DNA from: Flavobacteriia bacterium
GTDB lineage: Bacteria; Bacteroidota; Bacteroidia; Flavobacteriales; Weeksellaceae
Length of the DNA stretch: 64,000 nucleotides
NCBI GenBank assembly: GCA_019455045.1
Contig: JACFND010000004.1
Location: 1 to 64,000, forward strand
Direction of reading: 5' to 3'
Shown: one piece after another, positions 25,425-32,539 of the stretch
How positions within the stretch are numbered: position 1 is the first letter of the stretch
Layout of the letters: each line of letters starts with the position of its first letter
Program-made: the position numbers and the translations under genes
The notes under the pieces: generated by a model
Seen by the model: the letters and a program-made list of their open reading frames with translations, nothing else
The model's database searches: none
Told to the model about the DNA's origin: nothing

Positions 25425-25455
25425 CTTTCTTTAAGAAAGAATTTAACATTATCAG

Positions 25456-26298
25456 ATGATTGTTTTTCGGAAATCTGAAGAAGCTGAAAAAGGGATTTCG
25501 GCCATAAGAAAATCAGGGAAAAAAATTGGATTTGTACCAACTATGGGCGCGCTCCATCAGGGTCATCTTTCGCTGGTCGAACATTCTAAAAAAGAAAATG
25601 ATTTTAACATCGTCAGCATATTTGTCAACCCGACACAATTCAACAACAGCACTGATCTTGAAAAATATCCGAGAACCGAAGAAGCAGATCTGAAACTGCT
25701 TGAGGAAATCGGCTGTGACGCGGTTTTTATTCCAACGGTCGATGAAATTTATCCGAACGGAAGTCATTCCGAAAAATTTGATTTCAACGGACTCGAACTC
25801 CAGATGGAAGGAAAATTCAGACCCGGTCATTTTGACGGAGTCGGAACCGTGGTCAAAAGACTGTTTGAAATCGTGAAACCTGACAATGCTTATTTTGGCG
25901 AAAAAGATTTTCAGCAGCTGAGAATCATCCAGCAGCTGGTCAAATCAGAAAAACTGAATGTCAGAATCGTTCCGGTGCCGATCAAAAGAGAAAAAGACGG
26001 TTTGGCGATGAGCTCCAGAAATCTCAGACTGACAGAAGAAATGAGAGATGAAGCACCTGTGATTTATAAAATACTGAAAGAATCAAAAGATTATTTCAAA
26101 AATCATTCGGTGAAAGAAACCGAAAAATTTGCAAAAAAACTGTTTGATAAAACTGCACTCAAACTCGAATATTTTGAAATTGCAGATGAAGAAACACTTG
26201 AATCTGCACAGGAAAAACCGGATTCAAAACACCTGCGTGCCTTTGTTGCAGCATTTGCCGGCGACATCAGACTGATTGACAATCTGAGAATAAAATAA
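25456..26298 (+). CDS. panC: Pantothenate synthetase
   Basis: A 280-residue enzyme of the HIGH-type nucleotidyltransferase superfamily: PTMGALHQGHLSLV contains the ATP-binding HxGH (His34, His37), followed by FVNPTQFN, FGEKDFQQL and the KMSKS-equivalent AMSSRN. It condenses pantoate and beta-alanine with ATP to make pantothenate (vitamin B5). panD, 45 bases downstream, makes the beta-alanine. Confidence 0.97.
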   Translation: MIVFRKSEEAEKGISAIRKSGKKIGFVPTMGALHQGHLSLVEHSKKENDFNIVSIFVNPTQFNNSTDLEKYPRTEEADLKLLEEIGCDAVFIPTVDEIYPNGSHSEKFDFNGLELQMEGKFRPGHFDGVGTVVKRLFEIVKPDNAYFGEKDFQQLRIIQQLVKSEKLNVRIVPVPIKREKDGLAMSSRNLRLTEEMRDEAPVIYKILKESKDYFKNHSVKETEKFAKKLFDKTALKLEYFEIADEETLESAQEKPDSKHLRAFVAAFAGDIRLIDNLRIK

Positions 26299-26308
26299 GG
26301 CATAAAAA

Positions 26309-26336
26309 TTGTTTTTTAAAAATCTCACTACATTTG
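26309..26336 (+). promoter_or_regulatory. Complete Bacteroidota promoter of panD
   Basis: TTG at 26309-26311, a 17-base spacer, then TACATTTG at 26329-26336, a full match to TTG-N17-23-TAnnTTTG. It lies in the panC-panD gap, so panD and the membrane-protein gene after it can be transcribed independently of panC. Confidence 0.65.
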
Positions 26337-26343
26337 CCGAATT

Positions 26344-26697
26344 ATGATGATAGAAATTGTTCGTTCAAAAATTCACCGTGTAAAGGTTACAGCTGCCGAT
26401 CTGAACTATATCGGGAGCATCACCATTGATCAGGATCTGCTCGATGCAGCCAATATGATTTCGGGTGAAAAAGTTCAGGTGGTCAATATTCAGAACGGAG
26501 AACGTTTTGAGACCTACACCATTCCGGGCGCAAGAGGAAGCGGTGAAATTTCTGTCAACGGTCCTGCCGCAAGAAAGGTTCAGCCGGGTGACGTCGTTAT
26601 TGTGATGAGTTATGGTCTGTTTGAATTTGAAGAAGCAAAGAAATTTAAACCGTCCATTATTTTTCCAAACGAAGAGACAAACCGTCTGGACGGATAA
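26344..26697 (+). CDS. panD: Aspartate 1-decarboxylase precursor
   Basis: A 117-residue pyruvoyl-dependent enzyme. YIGSITID contains the Gly24-Ser25 self-cleavage site that generates the pyruvoyl group; [12 protein letters not shown] and [12 protein letters not shown] complete the active-site fold. It decarboxylates aspartate to beta-alanine for PanC. Two adjacent Met codons start the gene; the first is used here. Its stop overlaps the next ATG by one base, coupling it to the YbhN-like gene. Confidence 0.96.
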   Translation: MMIEIVRSKIHRVKVTAADLNYIGSITIDQDLLDAANMISGEKVQVVNIQNGERFETYTIPGARGSGEISVNGPAARKVQPGDVVIVMSYGLFEFEEAKKFKPSIIFPNEETNRLDG

Positions 26698-27698
26698 TGA
26701 AATCAAAAATCAGTCATCTTATTTTCATCGCGGTTGCCATCATTCTGGCCGCCGTTTTTATTTGGCTGACCGTCAGACAAACCGACTTTGAAGTTTTAAA
26801 ATCAGTAGCTGCCAATGCAAATTATTTTTGGTTTGCATTATCAATGATTCTGAGCATCGTATCTTACTGGCTCAGAGCCGCCAGATGGAAACTGCTGCTC
26901 GACCCGATCGGTTATCCAGTGCCGGTTTCAAGCGGTTTCTGGTCGATTTCATTTGCTTATTTTATGAATCTGACCATACCCAGAAGCGGTGAACTGGCAC
27001 GCGCCACTTCATTGTACAAAATGGAAAAAGTTCCGGTTGACAAATCACTCGGAATCATCATACTTGAAAGGGTGATCGATCTGATGTTTCTCGGACTCTT
27101 TTTTGGTCTCGCAATGATTTTCAATGCAGACACTCTTTTCTCATTTTTCTCATTTGCTGATGCATCATCGCTCGGAAAATTCTCAATCGCAGCCGGACTG
27201 CTGATATTGCTGATCCTGCTTTTCTTTGTATTCAGAGGACGATTGGGAAAAATCAAAATTTTTAAAAAAGCTGATAATTTTATCACTGGAATCATAGAAG
27301 GTTTCAAATCAATCCTTCATCTGAAACAGCGGACTTCATTTATATTGTATTCGGTCGGCATCTGGTTTTGCTATTTTCTGATGACCTATCTGGTTGTATT
27401 TGCATTTCCGGAAACTTCAAACTTTGGCCTGGCAGAAGGATTCTTTCTGATTGTTGCCGGCGCATTGGGGATGATTCTTCCGGCTGTGGGCGGATTGGGC
27501 TATCCCTATGTGATGAGCATTGCTTTTGCTGCGATTTATCTGACAAAAGGACAAACCGCCGAAGAAGGCAGAATGGTCGGAAATTATTTTGGGCTGATGC
27601 TTTATTTTGCGCAGATTATTTCAATGCTTTTGTTCGGGTTTCTTTCGATTTATTTTATCGCGAGAATCAGTCGGGAGAAGTCGGAGCAGATCGAATAG
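26697..27698 (+). CDS. YbhN/lysylphosphatidylglycerol synthase-type transmembrane protein
   Basis: A 333-residue inner-membrane protein with about eight helices and the family motifs YWLRAARWKLLLDPIG, SFAYFMNLTIPRSGELARA and VAGALGMILPAVGG. It corresponds to the flippase-like half of MprF (UPF0104/YbhN), without the lysyl-transferase domain. Members are proposed to move lipids or lipid-linked intermediates across the membrane; the substrate here is unknown. Coupled to panD, an arrangement common in flavobacteria. Its TAG stop is the first part of the REP-like repeat cluster that follows. Confidence 0.85.
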   Translation: MKSKISHLIFIAVAIILAAVFIWLTVRQTDFEVLKSVAANANYFWFALSMILSIVSYWLRAARWKLLLDPIGYPVPVSSGFWSISFAYFMNLTIPRSGELARATSLYKMEKVPVDKSLGIIILERVIDLMFLGLFFGLAMIFNADTLFSFFSFADASSLGKFSIAAGLLILLILLFFVFRGRLGKIKIFKKADNFITGIIEGFKSILHLKQRTSFILYSVGIWFCYFLMTYLVVFAFPETSNFGLAEGFFLIVAGALGMILPAVGGLGYPYVMSIAFAAIYLTKGQTAEEGRMVGNYFGLMLYFAQIISMLLFGFLSIYFIARISREKSEQIE

Positions 27699-27738
27699 TG
27701 GTTGGTGAGGGCATTCAGTGGTTGGTGAGGGCAACCAC
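27697..27738 (+). repeat. Left REP-like tandem pair
   Basis: Two copies of AGTGGTTGGTGAGGGCA (27697-27713 and 27717-27733) at 20-bp period. The second forms a hairpin, GTGGTTG (27718-27724) with CAACCAC (27732-27738) and a GTGAGGG loop. Confidence 0.85.
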
Positions 27739-27767
27739 GGGATCTCATCACTGCACTCTCATCCCAT

Positions 27768-27852
27768 CGGTCGGTGTCCTCACCGACCGGAATAATCCTC
27801 ATCGCACCCCCATCGGTAGGTGTCCCCACCAACCGAAACCGCCCCCACCAAT
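27768..27852 (-). repeat. REP-like palindromes immediately upstream of the RAYT gene
   Basis: Two inverted-orientation copies about 46 bp apart: a perfect 9-bp stem CGGTCGGTG/CACCGACCG with TCCT loop (27768-27789), and GGTAGGTG/CACCAACC with TCCC loop and one mismatch (27815-27834). A half-copy, CCCCCACCAATCGAAT, ends at about 27856. Read on the minus strand they share the core GGTYGGTGRGGACACC with the flanking copies. Confidence 0.85.
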
Positions 27853-27876
27853 CGAATGATTGACTATCTTTGTGAT

Positions 27877-28395
27877 ATGTTCACCAAATACACAAATACC
27901 TGGTTCTTCACCGCTACCATCAACAGTTGGCAAAATCTGCTGTTTCCGGATCATCGGAAGGAGATCATAATAAATGCATTAAAATATTTGGTTGAACAGA
28001 AGAAAATAAAATTGCACGCTTATGTCATCATGCCCAATCATATTCATCTGATCTTTACTCTATTGCAGCAACCTGCCGATTTTGGTCAATTTCAATTGAG
28101 CTTACTCAGATTTACTGCCAAAGCCTTAATCAAGGATATAAAGGAGCAAGGAAATGAAAATGAATTATTGCCCTATAAAAGTACTCAATCAGACCGTGAA
28201 ATACATATTTGGGAGCGACGTCCCAAATGGATTGCTGTAATCAATCACCCTATTTACCTTCAGAAATTAAGGTATATTCATTTGAACCCTTTGCAAAAAA
28301 AGTGGCGCCTGGTCGATGCTCCTGAGTTATATCCATGGAGTTCGGCTGGTTTTTATTCCGGTATGAATGATGTTGAATGGATAACTCCGTTGTGA
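27877..28395 (+). CDS. REP-associated tyrosine transposase (RAYT, Y1 HUH family)
   Basis: A 172-residue transposase (start ATG 27877; ATG 27856 is also possible and adds seven residues). It has the HUH motif in HAYVIMPNHIHLIF (His55, His57) that binds the divalent metal, and the catalytic-tyrosine block KLRYIHLNP (Tyr133) with the C-terminal YPWSSAGFY. These single-domain relatives of IS200/IS605 TnpA cut and move REP palindromes. The gene looks intact and is embedded in matching palindromes. A TATCTTTG element lies at 27865-27872, just upstream of the chosen start. Confidence 0.9.
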   Translation: MFTKYTNTWFFTATINSWQNLLFPDHRKEIIINALKYLVEQKKIKLHAYVIMPNHIHLIFTLLQQPADFGQFQLSLLRFTAKALIKDIKEQGNENELLPYKSTQSDREIHIWERRPKWIAVINHPIYLQKLRYIHLNPLQKKWRLVDAPELYPWSSAGFYSGMNDVEWITPL

Positions 28396-28399
28396 CGAT

Positions 28400-28468
28400 G
28401 GCTGGTGAGAATAGCCTAGTGATTGGTTGGTGGGGCTCCTTATAGTGGTTGGTGAGGGCACAAACCAC
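28400..28468 (+). repeat. Right REP-like repeat cluster
   Basis: Three copies: a degenerate one, GGCTGGTGAGAATAGCC (28400-28416); a half-copy, GGTTGGTGGGGC (28425-28436); and an intact one at 28444-28468 with stem GTGGTT (28445-28450)/AACCAC (28463-28468). The last shares AGTGGTTGGTGAGGGCA exactly with the left cluster. Confidence 0.85.
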
Positions 28469-28487
28469 AGGAATAGCAGTTTACCGC

Positions 28488-28517
28488 TTGCCAGTTCAAA
28501 TTAAAATCGTAAATTTG
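28488..28517 (+). promoter_or_regulatory. Complete promoter of rpsA
   Basis: TTG at 28488-28490, 19-base spacer, TAAATTTG at 28510-28517. The last REP copy ends 19 bases upstream of the -33 box. It leaves a leader of about 115 bases before the rpsA ATG, long enough for autoregulation by S1. Confidence 0.7.
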
Positions 28518-28635
28518 CACCCACTTTGGCGGAAATTGAAACAAAGTATTGAATCACAATGTATAACAACTCTCAGAATCCTGTCTTCCGCAACTGATTT
28601 TCAGCAGATTATTTTGAGATACAAATTTTTAAATT

Positions 28636-30447
28636 ATGTCGAAAAAGACACAAAACGAAGATCAGGAAACTCAGGTTGAAGATCTGAAAATCAACAAACC
28701 GCTTTCTAACGCCAATGTTTCAACCGAAGATTTCGACTGGGAATCTTTCGAATCAGGTTTGGACGAAGAAGACAGAAAAGAAAAAGCCGAATTGGAAAAA
28801 ATGTATGATGATACATTGGAAGATTTGGAAGAAAACACTGTTTTCAAAGGTAAAGTGGTTCGTTTGACCGACAGAGAGGCGATTGTTGACATCAACTTCA
28901 AATCAGAAGGTGTAATCTCACTCAATGAATTCCGTTACAACCCGAATCTGGCGGTTGGCGACGAAGTTGAAGTGATGGTTGACAAACGTGAAGACAAAAA
29001 CGGTCAGCTGATCCTTTCACACAGAAAAGCAAGAACACTGAATGCATGGGATGCTGTCAATGCGGCTCATGACAGTCAGGAAATTGTGAACGGTTACATC
29101 AAAGCAAGAACAAAAGGAGGTATGATCGTGGATGTATTCGGAATTGAAGCATTCCTTCCCGGTTCTCAAATCGATGTGAAACCAATCCGTGACTACGAAC
29201 AGTATGTAGGAAAAACCATGGAATTCAAAGTGGTGAAAATCAATCCTGAATTCAAAAACGTGGTGGTTTCCCACAAAGCACTGATCGAAGCGGATATCGA
29301 AGAACAGAAAAAAGAAATCGTTGCACAGCTTGAAAAAGGACAGGTACTCGAAGGTGAAGTGAAAAACATCACTTCTTACGGTGTATTTGTTGACCTGGGC
29401 GGTGTTGACGGTCTGATCCACATCACCGATCTTTCATGGTCAAGAATCAATCATCCGTCAGAAATCCTTGAAGACGGTCAGAAAATCAAAGTGGTTATCC
29501 TTGATTTTGACGAAGACAAATCAAGAATCCAGCTGGGTGTAAAACAATTGGAACCGCATCCGTGGGAAGCTTTGGATTCAAATCTGAAAGTAGGCGACAA
29601 AGTAAAAGGAAAAGTGGTTGTATTGGCTGACTACGGCGCATTTGTAGAAATCGCTCCGGGCGTAGAAGGTCTGATCCACGTTTCTGAAATGTCATGGTCA
29701 ACCCACCTGAGATCTGCACAGGATTTCGTACACGTTGGCGACGAAGTGGAAGCAGTTATACTGACACTGGACAGAGAAGACAGAAAAATGTCACTCGGCA
29801 TGAAACAGCTGACTCCCGATCCGTGGACCGATATTACAGCAAAATATCCTGTTGGTTCGGTACACAAAGGAAAAGTCAGAAACTTCACCAACTTCGGCGT
29901 ATTCGTTGAATTGGAAGAAGGCGTTGACGGTCTGATCTATATCTCTGACCTTTCATGGACCAAGAAAATCAAACATCCGTCTGAGTTCTGCAATGTGGAC
30001 GATATGCTGGATGTGATCGTATTGGAACTCGACGTTGAAGCAAGAAGACTGAGTCTGGGTCACAAACAGCTGACCGAGAATCCTTGGGACAAATACGAAA
30101 CCAAATACGGTGTGGGTACAAAACACAGCGGTAAAGCGGTTGACGTATTCGACAAAGGAGCAACCATTCAGTTTGAAGATGCTGACGTTGAAGCTTTTGC
30201 GCCGGCAAGAACACTTGAAAAAGAAGACGGCTCAAGAGTTAAAAAAGGTGAAGAACTTGAATTTGTTGTCATCGAATTCAACAAAGAATTCCGTCGCGTG
30301 GTAGTTTCACACTCTGCAACTTATCGTGCAGAAGAAGAAAAAGCTGCCAAAAAAGTGATGGACAGCCAAACCACCGAGACCGCTACTTTGGGCGACATCG
30401 ACGAGTTGGCAGAATTGAAGAAAAAAATGGAAGAAGGCGAAAAATAA
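28636..30447 (+). CDS. rpsA: 30S ribosomal protein S1
   Basis: A 603-residue protein with an acidic N-terminal extension (about 1-65) and six S1 RNA-binding domains; repeats such as SYGVFVDLGGVDGLIHITDLSW and NFGVFVELEEGVDGLIYISDLSW are clear, and the last domain is the most diverged. It binds mRNA at the ribosome; in Bacteroidota, whose mRNAs mostly lack Shine-Dalgarno sequences, S1 is thought to matter especially for initiation. Codon use is strongly biased (high expression). It has its own promoter and terminator. Confidence 0.96.
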   Translation: MSKKTQNEDQETQVEDLKINKPLSNANVSTEDFDWESFESGLDEEDRKEKAELEKMYDDTLEDLEENTVFKGKVVRLTDREAIVDINFKSEGVISLNEFRYNPNLAVGDEVEVMVDKREDKNGQLILSHRKARTLNAWDAVNAAHDSQEIVNGYIKARTKGGMIVDVFGIEAFLPGSQIDVKPIRDYEQYVGKTMEFKVVKINPEFKNVVVSHKALIEADIEEQKKEIVAQLEKGQVLEGEVKNITSYGVFVDLGGVDGLIHITDLSWSRINHPSEILEDGQKIKVVILDFDEDKSRIQLGVKQLEPHPWEALDSNLKVGDKVKGKVVVLADYGAFVEIAPGVEGLIHVSEMSWSTHLRSAQDFVHVGDEVEAVILTLDREDRKMSLGMKQLTPDPWTDITAKYPVGSVHKGKVRNFTNFGVFVELEEGVDGLIYISDLSWTKKIKHPSEFCNVDDMLDVIVLELDVEARRLSLGHKQLTENPWDKYETKYGVGTKHSGKAVDVFDKGATIQFEDADVEAFAPARTLEKEDGSRVKKGEELEFVVIEFNKEFRRVVVSHSATYRAEEEKAAKKVMDSQTTETATLGDIDELAELKKKMEEGEK

Positions 30448-30472
30448 TCCTTTGACCGTTTTGTCATAACAG

Positions 30473-30507
30473 ACTCCCGTGCTCATTGAGTGCGGGAGTT
30501 TTTTTTG
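30473..30507 (+). terminator. Intrinsic terminator of rpsA
   Basis: Outer stem ACTCCCG (30473-30479) / CGGGAGT (30493-30499) with a further partly paired inner arm, followed by a run of eight or nine T. It ends 12 bases before the GC-rich structured element. Confidence 0.85.
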
Positions 30508-30518
30508 AATTATTTTTT

Positions 30519-30643
30519 GGGCGTGCCCTCGTTGGATCGGCGGTTTCGAACCAAAATCCAAATCAAAGCCAACGAGGTCGGGCTATACGCTCCAAGTCCT
30601 CGCTCGTACCTCGCTGCGGGCTTTCCGCTGCTATCCCTCACGC
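30519..30643. repeat. GC-rich structured intergenic element, putative dispersed repeat
   Basis: A noncoding block from GGGCGTGCCC to CCCTCACGC. It has a perfect 9-bp inverted repeat CCTCGTTGG (30527-30535) / CCAACGAGG (30569-30577), then a section rich in CGCT (CTCGCTCGTACCTCGCTGCG) and GGGCTTTCCGCTGCTATCCC. Its composition is unlike its surroundings. It resembles GGGCGT...CCCTCACGC elements that I recall as dispersed in Bacteroidota genomes, but only one copy occurs in this window. It fills the space between the rpsA terminator and the end of the convergent ABC gene. Confidence 0.55.
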
Positions 30644-30665
30644 AGGTGTCACGTTTGGAAAACCG

Positions 30666-32357
30666 TCACAACTTCGGAATCGCGTCGATCAGTTCTTTTG
30701 TATAATTTGTTTTCGGATTTGAATAGACCTCATCCGCATCGGCAAGCTCCATCTGTCTGCCGTGCTGCATCACCAGCAGCTGATCGCTCATGTATTTGAC
30801 CACCGCCAGATCGTGAGAAATAAATATATAGGTCAGACCAAATTCTTCCTTCAGACCGTTCAGCAGATTCAATACCTGCGCCTGCACCGAAACATCCAAT
30901 GCGGAAACGCTTTCGTCACAGATAATGAATTTCGGTTCAAGCGCCAATGCACGCGCAATGCCTATTCTCTGTCGCTGACCGCCCGAAAATTCATGCGGAT
31001 ATTTTTTCAGATCAGAAGATTTCAAACCGACCTTTTCAAGCAGTTCGGCTGCTCTTTCGATTCTTTCGGATTTATTTTTTCCGATCGAATGAACCTTCAT
31101 CGGTGCAGTCAGTATCTCACCCACCGTCATTCTCGGATTCAGACTCGAATATGGATCCTGAAAAATGATCTGAATTTCTTTTCTCAGCTTTCTGATTTCA
31201 GATTTTGAAAGATTGACAATGTCTTTTCCGTGATAAAAAATTTCACCCGCAGTCGGTTTCTCAAGCAGCAAAACGGTTCGGCTCAGCGTGGTTTTTCCGC
31301 TTCCCGATTCACCGACCAGACCCAAAGTTTCGCCCGGATAAACCTTAAAATTCATATCGTCAACCGCTTTGACAGAAATCTGTTCTTTTCCAAAAATCGA
31401 AGGTTTGGTATAAAAATATTTTGACAGATTCCTCACTTCGAGTATCGGCGGCTGACTGTATATCCGCGACTGAAAATCCTTTCTTTCCTCAGCCGAATAA
31501 ATTTCAGCTTTGTAATCATCATTCTTTATAAAATCGGCGATGGTCGGCAGTTCCTTATATCTTGTTTCGAGCCTGGGCCGGCACGCGATCAGTCCTTTTG
31601 TATAACTTTCTTTCGGATGATTAAAAATTTCGTTTACACTTCCGTGTTCAACGATTTCACCTTTGTACATCACCGCCACTTCGTCACAAACTTCTGCAAT
31701 CACACCCAGATCATGAGAAATAAAAAGACAGCTCATATCGCTTTCCTGCTGCAGATGCCGGATCAGATCAAGGATTGCGCGCTGAACCGTAACATCGAGC
31801 GCTGTAGTCGGTTCGTCTGCAATCAGAATTTTCGGATTACAGCTGACCGCCATTGCAATCATCACCCTTTGCCGCTGCCCCCCCGAAAGCTGATGCGGAT
31901 AAGAATTATAAATCCTTTCGGGTGTCGGAAGCATCACTTTTTCAAACAGTTCGATCACTCTCTGTTTCGATTTTGACTGATCGAGTTTCAGATGCAGTCG
32001 GATCGATTCTTCCACCTGTTCACCGCATTTCAGGCTCGGATTGAGCGAAGTCATCGGTTCCTGAAAGATCATACTGATTTCGTTTCCTCTGAAATTTCTG
32101 ATTTCATTTGGCTTCAGTTTCAGCAGATCGACAGTTTCATTTCCGTTGTTAAAAAGAATTTTGCTCTCACCAGAAATCTTTGAAGTTTTGGGAAGCAGCC
32201 CCATTATCGCCAGTGAAGTGATCGATTTTCCCGAACCCGACTCGCCGACTATACCGAGAATCTTTCCTTTCGGCAGACTGAGACTGATTTTTTTAAGTAT
32301 CTCATTTTCATCGATGGTAAGCGACAGATCCTGTATTTCGAGCAGTTCGGATTCCAA
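30666..32357 (-). CDS. ABC transporter ATP-binding protein, fused double NBD (peptide/nickel type)
   Basis: A 563-residue protein of two fused ATPase domains, the DppD and DppF types. First NBD: Walker A GESGSGKS, signature LSGGQRQR, Walker B ILIADEPTTALD. Second NBD (from about 310): GESGSGKTT, FSGGQRQR, FIICDESVSALD. Each NBD ends with the oligopeptide-family tail (Y-T-K-x-L-I-...-P). It would energise import of oligopeptides, glutathione or metal chelates. No permease or binding-protein gene is near, so its partners are encoded elsewhere. Confidence 0.92.
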   Translation of the reverse strand: MESELLEIQDLSLTIDENEILKKISLSLPKGKILGIVGESGSGKSITSLAIMGLLPKTSKISGESKILFNNGNETVDLLKLKPNEIRNFRGNEISMIFQEPMTSLNPSLKCGEQVEESIRLHLKLDQSKSKQRVIELFEKVMLPTPERIYNSYPHQLSGGQRQRVMIAMAVSCNPKILIADEPTTALDVTVQRAILDLIRHLQQESDMSCLFISHDLGVIAEVCDEVAVMYKGEIVEHGSVNEIFNHPKESYTKGLIACRPRLETRYKELPTIADFIKNDDYKAEIYSAEERKDFQSRIYSQPPILEVRNLSKYFYTKPSIFGKEQISVKAVDDMNFKVYPGETLGLVGESGSGKTTLSRTVLLLEKPTAGEIFYHGKDIVNLSKSEIRKLRKEIQIIFQDPYSSLNPRMTVGEILTAPMKVHSIGKNKSERIERAAELLEKVGLKSSDLKKYPHEFSGGQRQRIGIARALALEPKFIICDESVSALDVSVQAQVLNLLNGLKEEFGLTYIFISHDLAVVKYMSDQLLVMQHGRQMELADADEVYSNPKTNYTKELIDAIPKL

Positions 32358-32400
32358 AATTCAATTTTTATTTGCTGCAAATTAATCAAAAAATACTTAT

Positions 32401-32430
32401 TTGTAAATCAATTAAAAAGCAGTAATTTTG
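32401..32430 (+). promoter_or_regulatory. Complete promoter of the CorC/HlyC-like gene
   Basis: TTG at 32401-32403, 19-base spacer, TAATTTTG at 32423-32430. Transcription from here gives a leader of roughly 105 bases before the ATG at 32540. Confidence 0.65.
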
Positions 32431-32439
32431 CTCTTAGGG

Positions 32440-32481
32440 ATTTTTGACAATTGTACCCGATTGAATTGGGTCGTCAAAAAT
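32440..32481 (+). promoter_or_regulatory. Structured 5' leader hairpin
   Basis: Within the leader, ATTTTTGAC (32440-32448) pairs perfectly with GTCAAAAAT (32473-32481), and inside it ACCC (32455-32458) can pair with GGGT (32468-32471). Downstream a 36-base mini-ORF (32494-32529, MDHKIINKSIP) ends ten bases before the main ATG. The arrangement looks like a leader that controls expression; I do not recognise it as a named riboswitch. Confidence 0.45.
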
Positions 32482-32539
32482 GAGTTTTTACTTATGGATC
32501 ATAAAATAATAAACAAATCCATCCCTTAAATGCTTTTAA

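Larger units (their letters stand above)
27696..28468. mobile_element. RAYT/REP island (REPtron-like)
   Basis: A 770-bp unit between the YbhN-like gene and the rpsA promoter. It consists of a REP-associated tyrosine transposase gene with short GGTTGGTGAGGGCA-type palindromes on both sides. The 19-mer ATAGTGGTTGGTGAGGGCA is found identically at the left and right edges (27695-27713 and 28442-28460). The left copy begins at the TAG stop of the upstream gene, which marks the insertion edge. Confidence 0.75.

Noticed and set aside
25456-26697. Treating panC and panD as one simple operon
   Set aside because: A full consensus promoter lies between them at 26309-26336, so independent transcription of panD is more likely, although co-transcription may also occur.
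27697-27852. Possible CRISPR array from the repeated GGTTGGTGAGGGCA units
   Set aside because: Units vary in orientation and spacing, are palindromic with no constant-length spacers, and flank a RAYT gene; no cas genes are present.
28449-28679. A 76-codon frame across the REP cluster and rpsA leader
   Set aside because: It covers the palindromes, the promoter and the start of rpsA in another frame; it is not protein-like.
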